Origin: Lasioglossum baleicum
Lineage: Eukaryota; Arthropoda; Insecta; Hymenoptera; Halictidae
DNA length: 64,000 nt
Reading direction: 5' to 3'
Assembly (NCBI RefSeq): GCF_051020765.1
Contig: NC_134929.1
Location: forward strand, 3,002,786-3,066,785
The position numbers and the translations under genes are program-made. The stretch's first letter is position 1; each line of letters begins with the position of its first letter. The notes beneath the pieces are model-generated. The model was not told the DNA's origin. It searched no databases and saw nothing but the letters and a program-made list of their open reading frames with translations. Positions 1 to 10,088 of the stretch are shown in pieces.

Positions 1-524
1 ACCGTCGTCAAAGACCGAGACTGTTCCTTTTCACTTCACTCACTGCAATCCGGCTCGAAGGACCAATGTTTGCGCGGAGGCGATGAAGGGGTGGATAGCT
101 AGAACTATCCTGACAAGCATATGTAGTGAGGTGTTGGTGAAAGAAGCCGGATGCTTTGGTCGCAAAAGAGTCTTTATTGCTCGAAGCGGAATTATAATCA
201 CTTTGTACTATAATCTTGCGATCAGCACGATAGCGATAGACACCGATCCGTAATTAGTTGACGATTCACCAAAACGCGATAGGCGCGGTTATACAGTTGT
301 ACGTTCGAACTAAGGAAACGGATTTAGTCGCGTGCTAAAGAGTACGTCTGCTTCGTTCAATGTATTCATCGAGAGTGCTAGAGGACGTTACGACAGGTCG
401 ATCCGTAATCGTAACGGGTACGCGCTGCGCTATCGATCGAGGCGAGAGGTCGATTGTTTTGATCGAGCCGCGTTTATATTTGGACGCTCGACAATCGGAA
501 CGTGGAATGGTCGATTCCGGAACA
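1..524 (-). mobile_element. 5' end of a second Bel-Pao-like LTR element, cut by window edge
   Basis: Bases 48-65 read as the 3' end of tRNA-Tyr (...CGGCTCGAAGGACCA), the same 18 bases found next to the 5' LTR of the complete Bel-Pao element at 3042-9449. On the minus strand this is a primer-binding site followed leftward by leader sequence (1-47). To its right a candidate LTR runs from TGTTTGCG at 67 to GGAACA at 524 (about 458 bp); its TG...CA ends resemble the TGTTCGCG...GGAACA ends of the complete element, and it has a minus-strand AATAAA near 175. The LTR is otherwise different in sequence, so this is another Bel-Pao family. The body lies outside the window. The outer LTR boundary at 524 is inferred. 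Confidence 0.65.
48..65 (-). promoter_or_regulatory. Primer-binding site, tRNA-Tyr type
   Basis: Eighteen bases complementary to the 3' end of an insect tRNA-Tyr including CCA. It abuts the candidate LTR by one base. It is not a tRNA gene: no cloverleaf sequence lies upstream and the CCA is encoded. Confidence 0.7.
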
Positions 525-683
525 TAAGTGGTTTCCCCTATAGGCCTATTCCACTGCGCGACACGATAATTTTGAAAAAATAAATGTGGAAAATTGTATT
601 TATTACACTGTCAAAATTTTACTGGCAATTAGGAAAGCTTGATTATTTCGCTATTCAAAAAAACCTATTCAAAGAAAGCTTCA
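525..683. other. AT-rich spacer, nothing recognised
   Basis: Between the Bel-Pao LTR and the hAT fragment. It may include the 3' untranslated part of the hAT element, but I see no TIR or target duplication. Confidence 0.3.
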
Positions 684-1613
684 CTATTCCGCATGTTCAT
701 TAGAACTGCATGGCACATCGGAAATATCAAAGGGGAAGTTGGACGTTGATATTCGCATCAAAGACGTCAGCGAGGAATCGCTCAGCAGTGTACACTGTTC
801 TGTTTTTATGTTACGCATTTTCGAAAACGAACATTCGCACAAATAAGTCGATCCGAACATTGAGAAAATTCGGATCGCGAAATTTCTTAAAAGAGGATAT
901 TTCGATTCATTTAAACATTTAAAAAATTCGGCTCGATTGCCTTCCCTCGTTTTCAAAGAAATGTCGTGCTGAAGATCGCACAGTTCTGCTTGAAATTCGA
1001 TGGGTTGCTCTTCGATTCTAACGGTTAAGGGATTGTCAAAAAGAAGTAGATCATTTCTAATCGAATCGAAATCAGCGAAACGATCTTTGAACTGATGTAT
1101 TACCGATTCAAGAATATGCAAATGATTTTTAAAATTGCATTCGGTGCCAAATTCGTCAAAAATTAATTGACACGAAGGGAAGAAGAAAAATATGATTTCA
1201 TTTGCATTTAAATGATTTTGAAAAAGTTCTAACTTTCTTCGAAATGAATCTACATGACTACACAATTCCGAAATACTTTGATTGGGGGTTTGTAATTTTA
1301 AATTTAAAATAGTAAGATGATGTGTGAGGTCAACAATAAACGAGAGTTCGCATAGAAAACTCACGTCTGTAAGGAGAAGGGAATATTCTTTCGAATTATT
1401 GATTGGGGATTCTTGCAAGAAAAGGATGAGTTCTTTTCTTATAGCAAAGAATTGACCTAAACATTTCGCTGCACTGAGCCAACGTACATCACAATATAAC
1501 GAGACATCAGTGTAAGCAGCGTTATGCGATTCCAGAAATTCTCGAAATTTTCTATGAGATAGAAATCGATTTCCACCTCTGATGTTATTAATAATTTTGG
1601 TTACCTTTTCCAT
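684..1613 (-). pseudogene. hAT-superfamily transposase, C-terminal half (GTF2IRD2/ZBED5-like)
   Basis: An open 309-residue frame. Near residue 44 the motif DVRWLSAAKCLGQFFAIRKE matches the conserved RWLS block of Charlie-type hAT transposases and of the domesticated GTF2IRD2, FAM200 and ZBED5 proteins. The C-terminus (about residues 250-290) carries the hAT dimerisation region, with FGSTYLCECSFSKM followed by a Leu/Ser-rich stretch. The N-terminal BED zinc finger and first half of the RNase H-like catalytic core are missing; family members are usually 550-700 residues. No TIR or 8-bp duplication is visible, so this is a fragment, or possibly the last exon of a domesticated gene. Upstream of the first Met the same frame reads back into AT-rich sequence without recognisable homology. 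The uninterrupted frame suggests either recent decay or constraint. Confidence 0.75.
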
Positions 1614-1688
1614 TGCAAAAGATAAATAATTACTTTTCCTAAGAGTCCTAGGAGGCGTTATGCGGGAAAGAAATAAAGTTATCTTTCA

Positions 1689-1768
1689 TGTTTAGCCTGG
1701 AACAGCTCCTACATCATCTTTAGCATGGAACAGAACCTACATCATCTTTAGCAGGAAACAGAACCCAT
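1689..1768 (-). repeat. 28-bp tandem units at left side of element A
   Basis: About two and a half units of CTACATCATCTTTAGC with a GGAACAG spacer. These are reverse complements of the GATGATGTAGG units at the right side (18178-18274, 41319-41420), so they form a subterminal inverted repeat of the element. Element E has the same arrangement at 54055-54118 and 59235-59457. Confidence 0.8.
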
Positions 1769-3036
1769 TTTACTGTTAGTACATCTGTGTCGCTCGAATA
1801 TTTCTCTTACACCCTCTAGGATATATTATGACTGGAGTGAAAAACAGGAGGCCACCGACGGCATTTCGTCGGTACAGAAGACACTGTATCGTGTTAGCAA
1901 CGCGCCCGCGCGCTACACTCGCCAGCGTACCTTTACTATATCCGTGTGAGCTGCTTGTGCACTTGCGCCAGCCACAATCTATTTTTTGCACTTGCCATGT
2001 GGCCACGTTGTATTGCTTTACACGGAAACGAAACTGAAAGGCTGTCGAGCCGACGTCGAGCGTATGAATCGCAATCTGGAGCTAGCCTTCGAGTCCCCGT
2101 ACAGCGGGGATTTTTTTATTTTTCATTTCTTTTTTAATTACATTTTTTAACTTTCCAAAAAATTAAAAATGTAAAAACTATGTTCAAAATATGTATTCAT
2201 TTTAAATAGAAACGTTTTGTTACTGTCATAATTGCATTAATAAAAATTGGTATATGAGAACAGATTGATGGTACATATTTATTTGGACTGATTGGAGAAT
2301 ACGAAAATGTAGGAAGTATTTTTTAGTTTATGAAACAATTTGTAGATTTATTAGTTGTCAAACAAATATTAAAATAAATTGTATAATATATATAAATTGA
2401 TTTTATACTAGCATACACAAGTTTATTTATTAAAAAATACGGTCATAACTATAATTATAATAGAATTTCATAAAATGTATATTGAGGTTATTGCAAACTT
2501 ATCTTTTTTCACAATGATGCTCTAATTTCATTGCTTCTCTCGAATGTCCATTTCCTTCCGAGACAGTGGCGTTTCTAGGTGTAAATAAAAAATGTTGATA
2601 TAAAAAATGTATCATAATTAAACTAAAATTATTCTAATAACGTGGAATGTAGTACATATTAAGTTTTAGTTACCCAGATTTTCTTCTTCGACGTTAAGCA
2701 CTCTTTACTGCTTCTCGTAATTTACGTATATGCAACATTAGGGTGGACCTTATTTTTCGACCATGAAATTTTTCTGGTCCCGTAAACCAGAATTGTGACA
2801 AATGTTGAGTAAATGGTCTGGAAAAATTTTGGGGCCGTTTGGATCATGGGAAAATGAGTTTTTAATGGAAAATGAGAATTTTTTAAATCTTGACATAAAT
2901 AGACGTTATGATATATCGTTGAATTTGTCTTTTTTCTCTTTAAGAATCCATATATAGCATAAACAGTTGTTGATAGAAAAAACATCCGTGACCTTGAAAA
3001 CTTTAAATAATGACTTTGAAAAAATGTTTTTTCTTT

Positions 3037-3041
3037 GATAC
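3037..3041. repeat. Target-site duplication GATAC (left)
   Basis: GATAC at 3037-3041 is repeated at 9450-9454, immediately outside the two LTRs of the Bel-Pao element. Element E shows the uninterrupted sequence (TTTGATACTATATCC near 55440), which confirms the insertion point. Confidence 0.95.
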
Positions 3042-3465
3042 TGTTCGCGATACCTTCGATCTTATCGGAACACTCTAAATATTTATTTTATCGCCGGTTC
3101 ACGTGAGGAAGGAATTAGTCCAGGTTGGATTGAACAACGCGAGAACCTCGTTTTAAATAAACACTTCGTCTTTATTAGCTAACAGTAGGAACACGGGCTC
3201 CTTGGTCCTAGACCGTTTGCTTTCTCGATTCGCTCGGCGCGATACTCTGCTTGTCGTACGTGTGTTTTCGATTCGCGGTTCTAAACGCTTCTGTTCGAAT
3301 TCGCTCTCTCACGGGCAACGGAGACTTCGCGACGCTCGCATTGTTTTTCTCCGCTGCTCGCGATCTTCTTGAGCGCTAACGGTCATCGCTAAGGTGTTTG
3401 AATTTAAACTCCTATACATGAAAGTAGCGCGTGGCGAGATCGAGCGTACCGACTCAGCCGGAACA
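3042..3465 (-). repeat. 3' LTR of Bel-Pao element
   Basis: 424 bp, TG...CA ends, identical by eye to 9026-9449. Contains minus-strand AATAAA motifs that could serve as the polyadenylation signal. Confidence 0.95.
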
Positions 3466-3554
3466 GACCGCCCGCCTCGTATCCGCCAGGTACGATCGGT
3501 AACGCTTATATGTGTGCAATTACAAATCAAATTACTTACAACCTATGAGTAACG

Positions 3555-6500
3555 TTACTCCGCTTCGCACGCCGCGATCGGTAAAGGGCAGATCTGGGCG
3601 ATTGGCCTCACAAAGGTAGAGGTAGCGGTTCGGACCGTCACCACACGGACCTTGCCATCTTTTCCTGTGCAGCAGGCAATAACACGCGCTAAATCCCACT
3701 TGCATGGTGGTAATAGATGGTTCTTCAATAAGACCATCCTCCCTACACGGATATTGGGAGTTTCCTTAACCCATTTATGTCGTTGTTGTAGCGAGTGTAA
3801 ATAGTCGTGATGCCAAGCGCGCCAGAAATGCTCGTACATGTGGCGAACGCGTTGATAGCGAGATAGACGATTTTCGTTTACATTTAGAACAGTTTCTGCG
3901 GGGACGGTGGTCAATGGGACTCCAATCAGAAAGTGTCCCGGCGTTAATACCGTAAAATCGTGTGGATCGTTCGACATTGGAAAAATTGGCCTCGAATTTA
4001 GACATGCTTCGACTTGACAAAGTAGCGTATTGAACTCCTCGATAGAGAGGGTATGGTTGCCCACAACCCGACGCAAATGGTGCTTCATTGCTTTGACCCC
4101 GGCCTCCCAAAGACCACCGAAGTGAGGAGTCGCGGGAGGTATGAAGTGCCACGTGGTTCCGTCGATGGCTAGGCGAGATGCCAGGTTGGCGTCTTTGGTA
4201 ATTGTCCGAAACGTGCGGGAGAGCTCTCTGTCAGCTCCTTGAAAAGTCGTTCCGTTGTCGCTGTATAGATCGCTGGGAATTCCGCGGCGCGCTACAAATC
4301 GGTTGAGCGCGGCGAGAAACGCGGTAGTGGTATAATCCCCTACGCGTTCAAGGTGTATTGCACGTGTGGAAAGACATACGAACAGAGCAACGTAATTCTT
4401 TCGGGTACGTTGGCCCCTGCTCGTGACGGGTAGTATGTAATAAGGACCGGCATAGTCGACGCCGGTATGTAAAAACGCTCTCGAGGGAGTGACTCTCGCG
4501 GACGGAAGGTCACCCATAATTTGTGTTGGTGTACTTGCCCGATGGCGCGTGCAAGCGACACAGCGATAAATACGGAATCGTACCATATTTCTGGCTCCAA
4601 TGACCCAATACATTTGACGCATGATTCTAAGCGTTAATTGTGGACCTCCGTGAAGGGCTCGAAGGTGAGCATGGTCGACAATGAGCTCAGCTATTCGACC
4701 GTTGGGGAGGATGATGGGATGTTTCTCATCATACGGCAATGTAGAGTGTCTCAGCCGCCCGCCAAGACGTACGATGTTATGTTCGTCCAGAAAAGGGTGT
4801 AGTTTGAGCAATGGGCTCTTCGATGGGAGAGCGCGTCCTTGGCGGAGCGCTTGAATTTCATTTGGAAAGGCTGCGCACTGGGCTGTTCTGCACCAGTACA
4901 GTCGTGCCTCGTGGACATTTACGGCCGTTAATCTCGTCAGAGTTTTTGGCTCCGACGATTGTTTGGGTCTCGCGTTCGTTATGAATCTAAGGATGTAGGC
5001 GGTGACTCGAAGGAGTTTCGGCCACGAAGAGAATTGCTCGGGCAATTCCATGTTTGTCGTTTCCGGCGCCACGGTATGAACCCTGCCCCCTCGAAGTTCT
5101 GCGAGCACGGTAGCATCATGATTTGGGTCGGTTTCCCGACAATCAGTTCGTCGAGCAGGCCAATGTTGAGGCGATTTTCCAAGCCATGGTGGCCCGTGCC
5201 ACCATAACGCGTGATCTCTAAGTTCGCTCGGAAGAATGCCGCGGGACGCGCAATCAGCCGGATTTGAGGCAGTCGGAACATGTCTCCATGACGCCGAAGG
5301 GAGTCGTGACTGAATATCCGCGACACGGTTAGCCACGAATGTGTTCCACGTGGACGGATGCTTATTCATCCAATCGAGAACGACTGTAGAATCAGTCCAG
5401 CAATATATCGGTGCGGTGGGACACTGCAGAGTGGAAAGAATCGACTCTATGAGTTTCGACAATAGAACTGCGGCATTAAGTTCGAGACGCGGAATGCTAA
5501 GGGTTTTAAGCGGAGCCACCTTAGATTTCGCGGCTATCAAGGTCGTCTTCACGCTCGTGTTAGCTTGAATCACGCGGATGTATACGGCGGCCGCGAACGC
5601 CCGACTCGACGCGTCGGAGAATCCGTGTAATTCGTACTCGGCTGTGGTAGACGTTACTCCGGTCCAACGGGGAATCCGGATTTCGTTCAAGTCTTGGAGT
5701 GACCGACAATACGATTGCCATTTTTCGAGAAGATCGGCAGGAAGCCTTTCGTCCCAGTCACGCTCGCGCATCCATAACTCCTGGATCAACATTTTTGCCG
5801 TGATTACGATAGGAGTGGCCCATCCCAAAGGGTCGAATAGCTTGGCGATGGAAGACAACACGGTGCGTTTAGTTGAGCCAATGTCACCAGGGATATGGGT
5901 TTTGAAAAGAAATGTATCGGTCCGCGGGGACCACGCTACTCCAAGAATTTTCAGACTCGTATCGACCTCTAGGGGATGGTCCAGTGGAACTTCGTGTTCC
6001 CCCTGAGGAATCTCAGTGAAGAGGGTAGGATCGTTAGCCGACCACTTATGCAAGTGGAATCCACCGGCTAGAAGCAAGGCTTGTAATTGACGGCACATCT
6101 CCCGCGCGGTGTTGATGTCGTCAGCGCCGAATAGTACGTCATCTACATAGATGTTTTGTTGCAATATAGTCTTAGCAAGAGGAAATTTGTCGCCCTCATC
6201 ATCGGCTAGTTGATTCAGTACGCGAATAGCTAAATAGGGTGCACACGCTGTACCGTAAGTGACGGTAGTTAGTCGACAGGGTCTCACAACGTCGCTACCA
6301 GGGGGACGCCAGAGTATGCGCTGATAATCGCAATCCAGCGGGTGCACGCGAATTTGGCGGAACATCTTGGCGACATCCGCAGTCAGGACAAATTGATGCT
6401 GTCTCCAACGCGCGATAACAGCGAACAGTTCGTTCTGCAATTTGGGGCCTACTTGTAAATATGTGTTGAGGGACGTTCCGTTTGATGTAGCGCACGATGC

Positions 6501-8897
6501 GTTAAATACGACTCGCAGTTTTGTCGTTAGACTATGTTCCTTTATCACGGGATGGTGTGGAAGGTATACTGCTGGGACGTTAGACTGCTCATTTAACGGA
6601 ACAAACTCCATATGTCCGAGCTCTCGATATTTCGCTAAAAAATCGTGATATGCTTGTGCATGTCCTGTATCTCGCTCCAAGCGTCGCTCGAGTCGTGTGT
6701 ATTGACGCGTCGCAATTGTCAATGACTCCCCGATCGGCGGGGGGAACGTTTTAAAGGGAAGGCGTACCACATAACGTCCCGCTTCGTCCCGCTGGTGCGT
6801 CTCTCTAAAATGTCTTTCGCATTGTTTCTCATCTTCGGTAAGATGCGGTTTCACGACTACTTCTTCAGTTTCCCAAAACCGTTTTAGTAACTCGTCGGCT
6901 TCCGCGTTGACCATATGAATGGACGCGACGTTAAAATGCTCAGCTGACTCCCCACCGGTAGAGGGTCCGGAAAGTATCCAGCCGAATATCGTTAGTTGTG
7001 CAGTCGGACTGCCGAAGGGGCCTTGGCGAAGGTCATTAAGGAGAATCGCACCATAGAGATCTGCGCCAATAAGTAAATGTATCGGACGGTTGTCGAAGGG
7101 TTCAGGATCCGCGAGCTCCAGCCCTTGTAAGTGTGGCCAAGACGCGACCGGGCGTGTCTTTGTTGCAGCATATGAAGTTATCCGTTGAAATACGTACACG
7201 TTAATTGGGAGGGACGGTCCCTTCCCATGTACCGGTTCAATCCCAAGATTGAGGAATGACTTGGATTTCCCGCTATATGTGTCGCCAAAACAGTTGACGG
7301 TTAGGCTTGTTTTTTGCCTCCGAGTGCGTAACGTCTGTGCTAGTGTTTCGGATATGAAACTGTATGTGGAACCTTGATCGAGTAAGGCCTTTGTTTGTAT
7401 CATGCGGCCTTCTACCGTGCGAAGGATGACACGTGCTGTCGCAAGAATAACCGATTGGGCGCGTGTTTGGGTTTGAAGTACTGTGTGTACTAATGACGTC
7501 TCGTTGGCAAAGTCGATTCCGCAATCGTTTGAATTCGATATGGCGTTCTCGGAACCGTTCGCTGTCGTACGATTGGCGGAGGCACTCGCGGGAGTGCTGA
7601 TTTTCGTTTGAGGGTTACGGCCCGCCATCGAGCTGTCGGTATCGCGATGTAACGACGTATGATGCGCTTGACTACATTTGTAGCATTTTGATTGACTGCG
7701 GCACTCGTTCAAGCAGTGCCCTTTACGTAGGCAGTTCACGCAACATTTCAATCGTTTTACGATAACGAGGCGGCGTTGTAGATCGGCACGGTTATATTCG
7801 TCACAACGATAGAGGGGGTGACTCCCGGAACAATGCGGACATTTATTCGTGGTCGCACTATTGGGTTGTACGGTCGCTATATGCGTTTTCGCAACGGTTC
7901 GAGACGCATTGGAGGTGCCTGTGGAGGGTCCATCTAGACCACGCATTCGCGTATTAATGAACGCAATGAACTGCTCCCACGTCGGAGGGTCATAGGATTC
8001 TCCGAGTTTGAGGTTCCATTCGTGACGCGTTCGCGGAGCCAGTTTTTGGCTAAGAGTATGGACCAGCCAATCGTCCCAATTATCTACCGGACGGCCGAGA
8101 TTTTTGAGGGCGGTGATTGACGAGTCCGCCGTATCGCGCAACGCACGGAGTCCGTCTCCAGTTTCGTATTTCATTACCGGTGTGTCCGCAATCGCGCTTA
8201 GATGAGTCGTTATGAGTAGTCGCGTGTTCTCGAACTCATCGTTGAGTTTCTTCCATGCGTGGGTGAAATTCGATTCCGTGATTCTAATATTACTCAATAA
8301 CTTAAGCGCGGCGCCTGTTAAACTGGCTTTAAGATAATGAAGACGTTCGACATTCGTTAACGTTTCATCGTTTATGACCATCGATTGGAACATGTCGCGA
8401 AAATCCTCCCACTCAATACGAACACCCGAGAATGTCGGTACATCGATACGTGACAATTTTGTCTTACGACCTGTGACGCCCTTAGTGTGGTCCTTGGAAT
8501 CGTCTCCGGCTGTGTGGGTGGATGGGTGGTTGGTCAGTGTGTGGAGAATCTCGGACATGTAGTCGGTAGTCGTCAGATACACGTCCTCCGCTTTGGAGAA
8601 GGCATCAGTCGCGAAGTAGTTCAGGTCTATGCGGTCAGCCTCGGTGGATTCCTGGTGTAGTTGTGTGTCCAGTTGTTGACACCTGTCCCAGAGTACGTCC
8701 AGGGCCTTCATTCGGTTTTTAACCTTTGCAGTAGTATAGTTTTGAACTCCCACTTTTTTCAAATTGGGCAAGGCGCGTTCAATTTGAGTGATCGTCCTTT
8801 CTTGCTCGACGATAACACGTTGGAGGTCATCCATGGCTAATTTTAAACTGGCGCACTGGTTTTGCTTTAACGGTTTCCCGAGTGGGTTTGAACTCAC
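3555..8897 (-). CDS. Bel-Pao Gag-Pol polyprotein, 1780 aa
   Basis: A single open frame with the full domain order of the Bel-Pao family. Gag with a DUF1759-like region lies around residues 120-300 (motif PTFSGVRIEWEDF). CCHC-type zinc knuckles lie around 350-420 (CPHCSGSHPLYRC, then CYKCSQAHH). The retropepsin-like protease has LLDQGSTYSFIS near 500. Reverse transcriptase has YVDDVLFGADD near 915. RNase H begins at GFSDASSRAFAAAVY near 1090. An H2C2 zinc-binding region (HLRALHGG ... CVACTRH) lies near 1410-1460. The integrase core shows HTGVDYAGPY near 1480, YSDNGTTFQG near 1550 and HFGGLWEAG near 1590, giving the D-D-E triad. A DUF5641-like tail follows. In the family, the product assembles cytoplasmic particles, copies its RNA primed by host tRNA and integrates the DNA. 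All visible catalytic residues are intact. The start Met at 8897 lies 130 bases downstream of the primer site and is the first in frame. Confidence 0.96.
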   Translation of the reverse strand: MSSNPLGKPLKQNQCASLKLAMDDLQRVIVEQERTITQIERALPNLKKVGVQNYTTAKVKNRMKALDVLWDRCQQLDTQLHQESTEADRIDLNYFATDAFSKAEDVYLTTTDYMSEILHTLTNHPSTHTAGDDSKDHTKGVTGRKTKLSRIDVPTFSGVRIEWEDFRDMFQSMVINDETLTNVERLHYLKASLTGAALKLLSNIRITESNFTHAWKKLNDEFENTRLLITTHLSAIADTPVMKYETGDGLRALRDTADSSITALKNLGRPVDNWDDWLVHTLSQKLAPRTRHEWNLKLGESYDPPTWEQFIAFINTRMRGLDGPSTGTSNASRTVAKTHIATVQPNSATTNKCPHCSGSHPLYRCDEYNRADLQRRLVIVKRLKCCVNCLRKGHCLNECRSQSKCYKCSQAHHTSLHRDTDSSMAGRNPQTKISTPASASANRTTANGSENAISNSNDCGIDFANETSLVHTVLQTQTRAQSVILATARVILRTVEGRMIQTKALLDQGSTYSFISETLAQTLRTRRQKTSLTVNCFGDTYSGKSKSFLNLGIEPVHGKGPSLPINVYVFQRITSYAATKTRPVASWPHLQGLELADPEPFDNRPIHLLIGADLYGAILLNDLRQGPFGSPTAQLTIFGWILSGPSTGGESAEHFNVASIHMVNAEADELLKRFWETEEVVVKPHLTEDEKQCERHFRETHQRDEAGRYVVRLPFKTFPPPIGESLTIATRQYTRLERRLERDTGHAQAYHDFLAKYRELGHMEFVPLNEQSNVPAVYLPHHPVIKEHSLTTKLRVVFNASCATSNGTSLNTYLQVGPKLQNELFAVIARWRQHQFVLTADVAKMFRQIRVHPLDCDYQRILWRPPGSDVVRPCRLTTVTYGTACAPYLAIRVLNQLADDEGDKFPLAKTILQQNIYVDDVLFGADDINTAREMCRQLQALLLAGGFHLHKWSANDPTLFTEIPQGEHEVPLDHPLEVDTSLKILGVAWSPRTDTFLFKTHIPGDIGSTKRTVLSSIAKLFDPLGWATPIVITAKMLIQELWMRERDWDERLPADLLEKWQSYCRSLQDLNEIRIPRWTGVTSTTAEYELHGFSDASSRAFAAAVYIRVIQANTSVKTTLIAAKSKVAPLKTLSIPRLELNAAVLLSKLIESILSTLQCPTAPIYCWTDSTVVLDWMNKHPSTWNTFVANRVADIQSRLPSASWRHVPTASNPADCASRGILPSELRDHALWWHGPPWLGKSPQHWPARRTDCRETDPNHDATVLAELRGGRVHTVAPETTNMELPEQFSSWPKLLRVTAYILRFITNARPKQSSEPKTLTRLTAVNVHEARLYWCRTAQCAAFPNEIQALRQGRALPSKSPLLKLHPFLDEHNIVRLGGRLRHSTLPYDEKHPIILPNGRIAELIVDHAHLRALHGGPQLTLRIMRQMYWVIGARNMVRFRIYRCVACTRHRASTPTQIMGDLPSARVTPSRAFLHTGVDYAGPYYILPVTSRGQRTRKNYVALFVCLSTRAIHLERVGDYTTTAFLAALNRFVARRGIPSDLYSDNGTTFQGADRELSRTFRTITKDANLASRLAIDGTTWHFIPPATPHFGGLWEAGVKAMKHHLRRVVGNHTLSIEEFNTLLCQVEACLNSRPIFPMSNDPHDFTVLTPGHFLIGVPLTTVPAETVLNVNENRLSRYQRVRHMYEHFWRAWHHDYLHSLQQRHKWVKETPNIRVGRMVLLKNHLLPPCKWDLARVIACCTGKDGKVRVVTVRTATSTFVRPIAQICPLPIAACEAE

Positions 8898-9006
8898 TAA
8901 CCGTACTTACTAGAAGAGATTGTAAATGTCTTTTGGTCAATCGGAGTGATCCGATTGCACAGCACTGTCCTCGGCAATTGTTCTCCTCACGATATTATAA
9001 AGATCC

Positions 9007-9024
9007 GGCTCGAAGGACCATAAA
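9007..9024 (-). promoter_or_regulatory. Bel-Pao primer-binding site (tRNA-Tyr)
   Basis: On the minus strand TGGTCCTTCGAGCCGGA follows the 5' LTR after one or two bases. It is complementary to the CCA-ended acceptor stem of insect tRNA-Tyr. Confidence 0.85.
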
Positions 9025-9025
9025 T

Positions 9026-9449
9026 TGTTCGCGATACCTTCGATCTTATCGGAACACTCTAAATATTTATTTTATCGCCGGTTCACGTGAGGAAGGAATT
9101 AGTCCAGGTTGGATTGAACAACGCGAGAACCTCGTTTTAAATAAACACTTCGTCTTTATTAGCTAACAGTAGGAACACGGGCTCCTTGGTCCTAGACCGT
9201 TTGCTTTCTCGATTCGCTCGGCGCGATACTCTGCTTGTCGTACGTGTGTTTTCGATTCGCGGTTCTAAACGCTTCTGTTCGAATTCGCTCTCTCACGGGC
9301 AACGGAGACTTCGCGACGCTCGCATTGTTTTTCTCCGCTGCTCGCGATCTTCTTGAGCGCTAACGGTCATCGCTAAGGTGTTTGAATTTAAACTCCTATA
9401 CATGAAAGTAGCGCGTGGCGAGATCGAGCGTACCGACTCAGCCGGAACA
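9026..9449 (-). repeat. 5' LTR of Bel-Pao element
   Basis: 424 bp, identical by eye to 3042-3465. It should hold the element promoter. GATAC follows at 9450. Confidence 0.95.
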
Positions 9450-9838
9450 GATACTATATCCACCTCCTTATATACTACAACTTTTGTTTGAAGAGATTTT
9501 TCATATATACATAACTGACAGAGATATTATATAAATAAATTCATTAATACGCTCCAATCTACAAAAGAACAATAAAGCGAGCTAATAAAAACGTGGTAAA
9601 AATAGTTCTAATATCGGAAAAAGAAGTTATTATGAATAATAAGTAGTCTGACTGAAACATGGACTGAAGGTGGTCAATGATACCGCTGAACGGGGCGTTA
9701 AACCAATGGAGGATCATAATAAAATTTTATCTAGAAACAAATAGGAGAAATAATATATGTATACTATACAAACTGTGATGGAATATCGAAAGCAGTATCC
9801 TGACGTCACAAAGCAGAATTTGTCAAAGGATTTGTAAA

Positions 9839-10088
9839 TGTTAGTAGGTAAACGCAGTATAAAAGTATTCGAGTGATAATAACGATACACAATGTGAATA
9901 CATTTAGAAAAGACTGAGTCGCGATGTACAACGTTAGAGTAGGAGTACAAGAAGAATAAAAGCGCCCGTCAGAGGGCGGCGCGACACGGCGCCAGAAGGG
10001 CGCGTTCGCAAAGCGACTCCCCGAGTCCCGCCAATCGCATGGCGTCGTCCGGACATCGTTGTGTGACCAATCACACCCATTGCTCACA
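9839..10088 (-). repeat. 3' LTR of Copia element (250 bp)
   Basis: Bounded by TGTTAGTAGG at 9839 and GCTCACA at 10088 (TG...CA on either strand). The inner edge adjoins the purine tract. The outer edge is fixed by comparison with element E, where AAGGATTTGTAAAT continues differently near 55828. Confidence 0.8.

Larger units (their letters stand above)
3042..9449 (-). mobile_element. Complete Bel-Pao LTR retrotransposon, 6408 bp
   Basis: Two 424-bp LTRs (3042-3465 and 9026-9449), read side by side, show no difference that I can find. Both start TGTTCGCG and end GGAACA, and the element is flanked by the 5-bp duplication GATAC typical of this superfamily. On the minus strand the order is 5' LTR, tRNA-Tyr primer site (9007-9024), one uninterrupted gag-pol frame, a purine-rich tract next to 3466, 3' LTR. 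Identical LTRs, an open frame and a perfect duplication indicate a recent and possibly still active insertion. Confidence 0.96.

Noticed and set aside
48..65. tRNA-Tyr gene
   Set aside because: Only the CCA-ended 3' strand is present, next to an LTR. Eukaryotic tRNA genes do not encode CCA and no 5' half is seen.
3775..8562. Several other frames of 60-140 codons within the Bel-Pao gene
   Set aside because: Out-of-frame or antisense shadows of the 1780-codon polyprotein.
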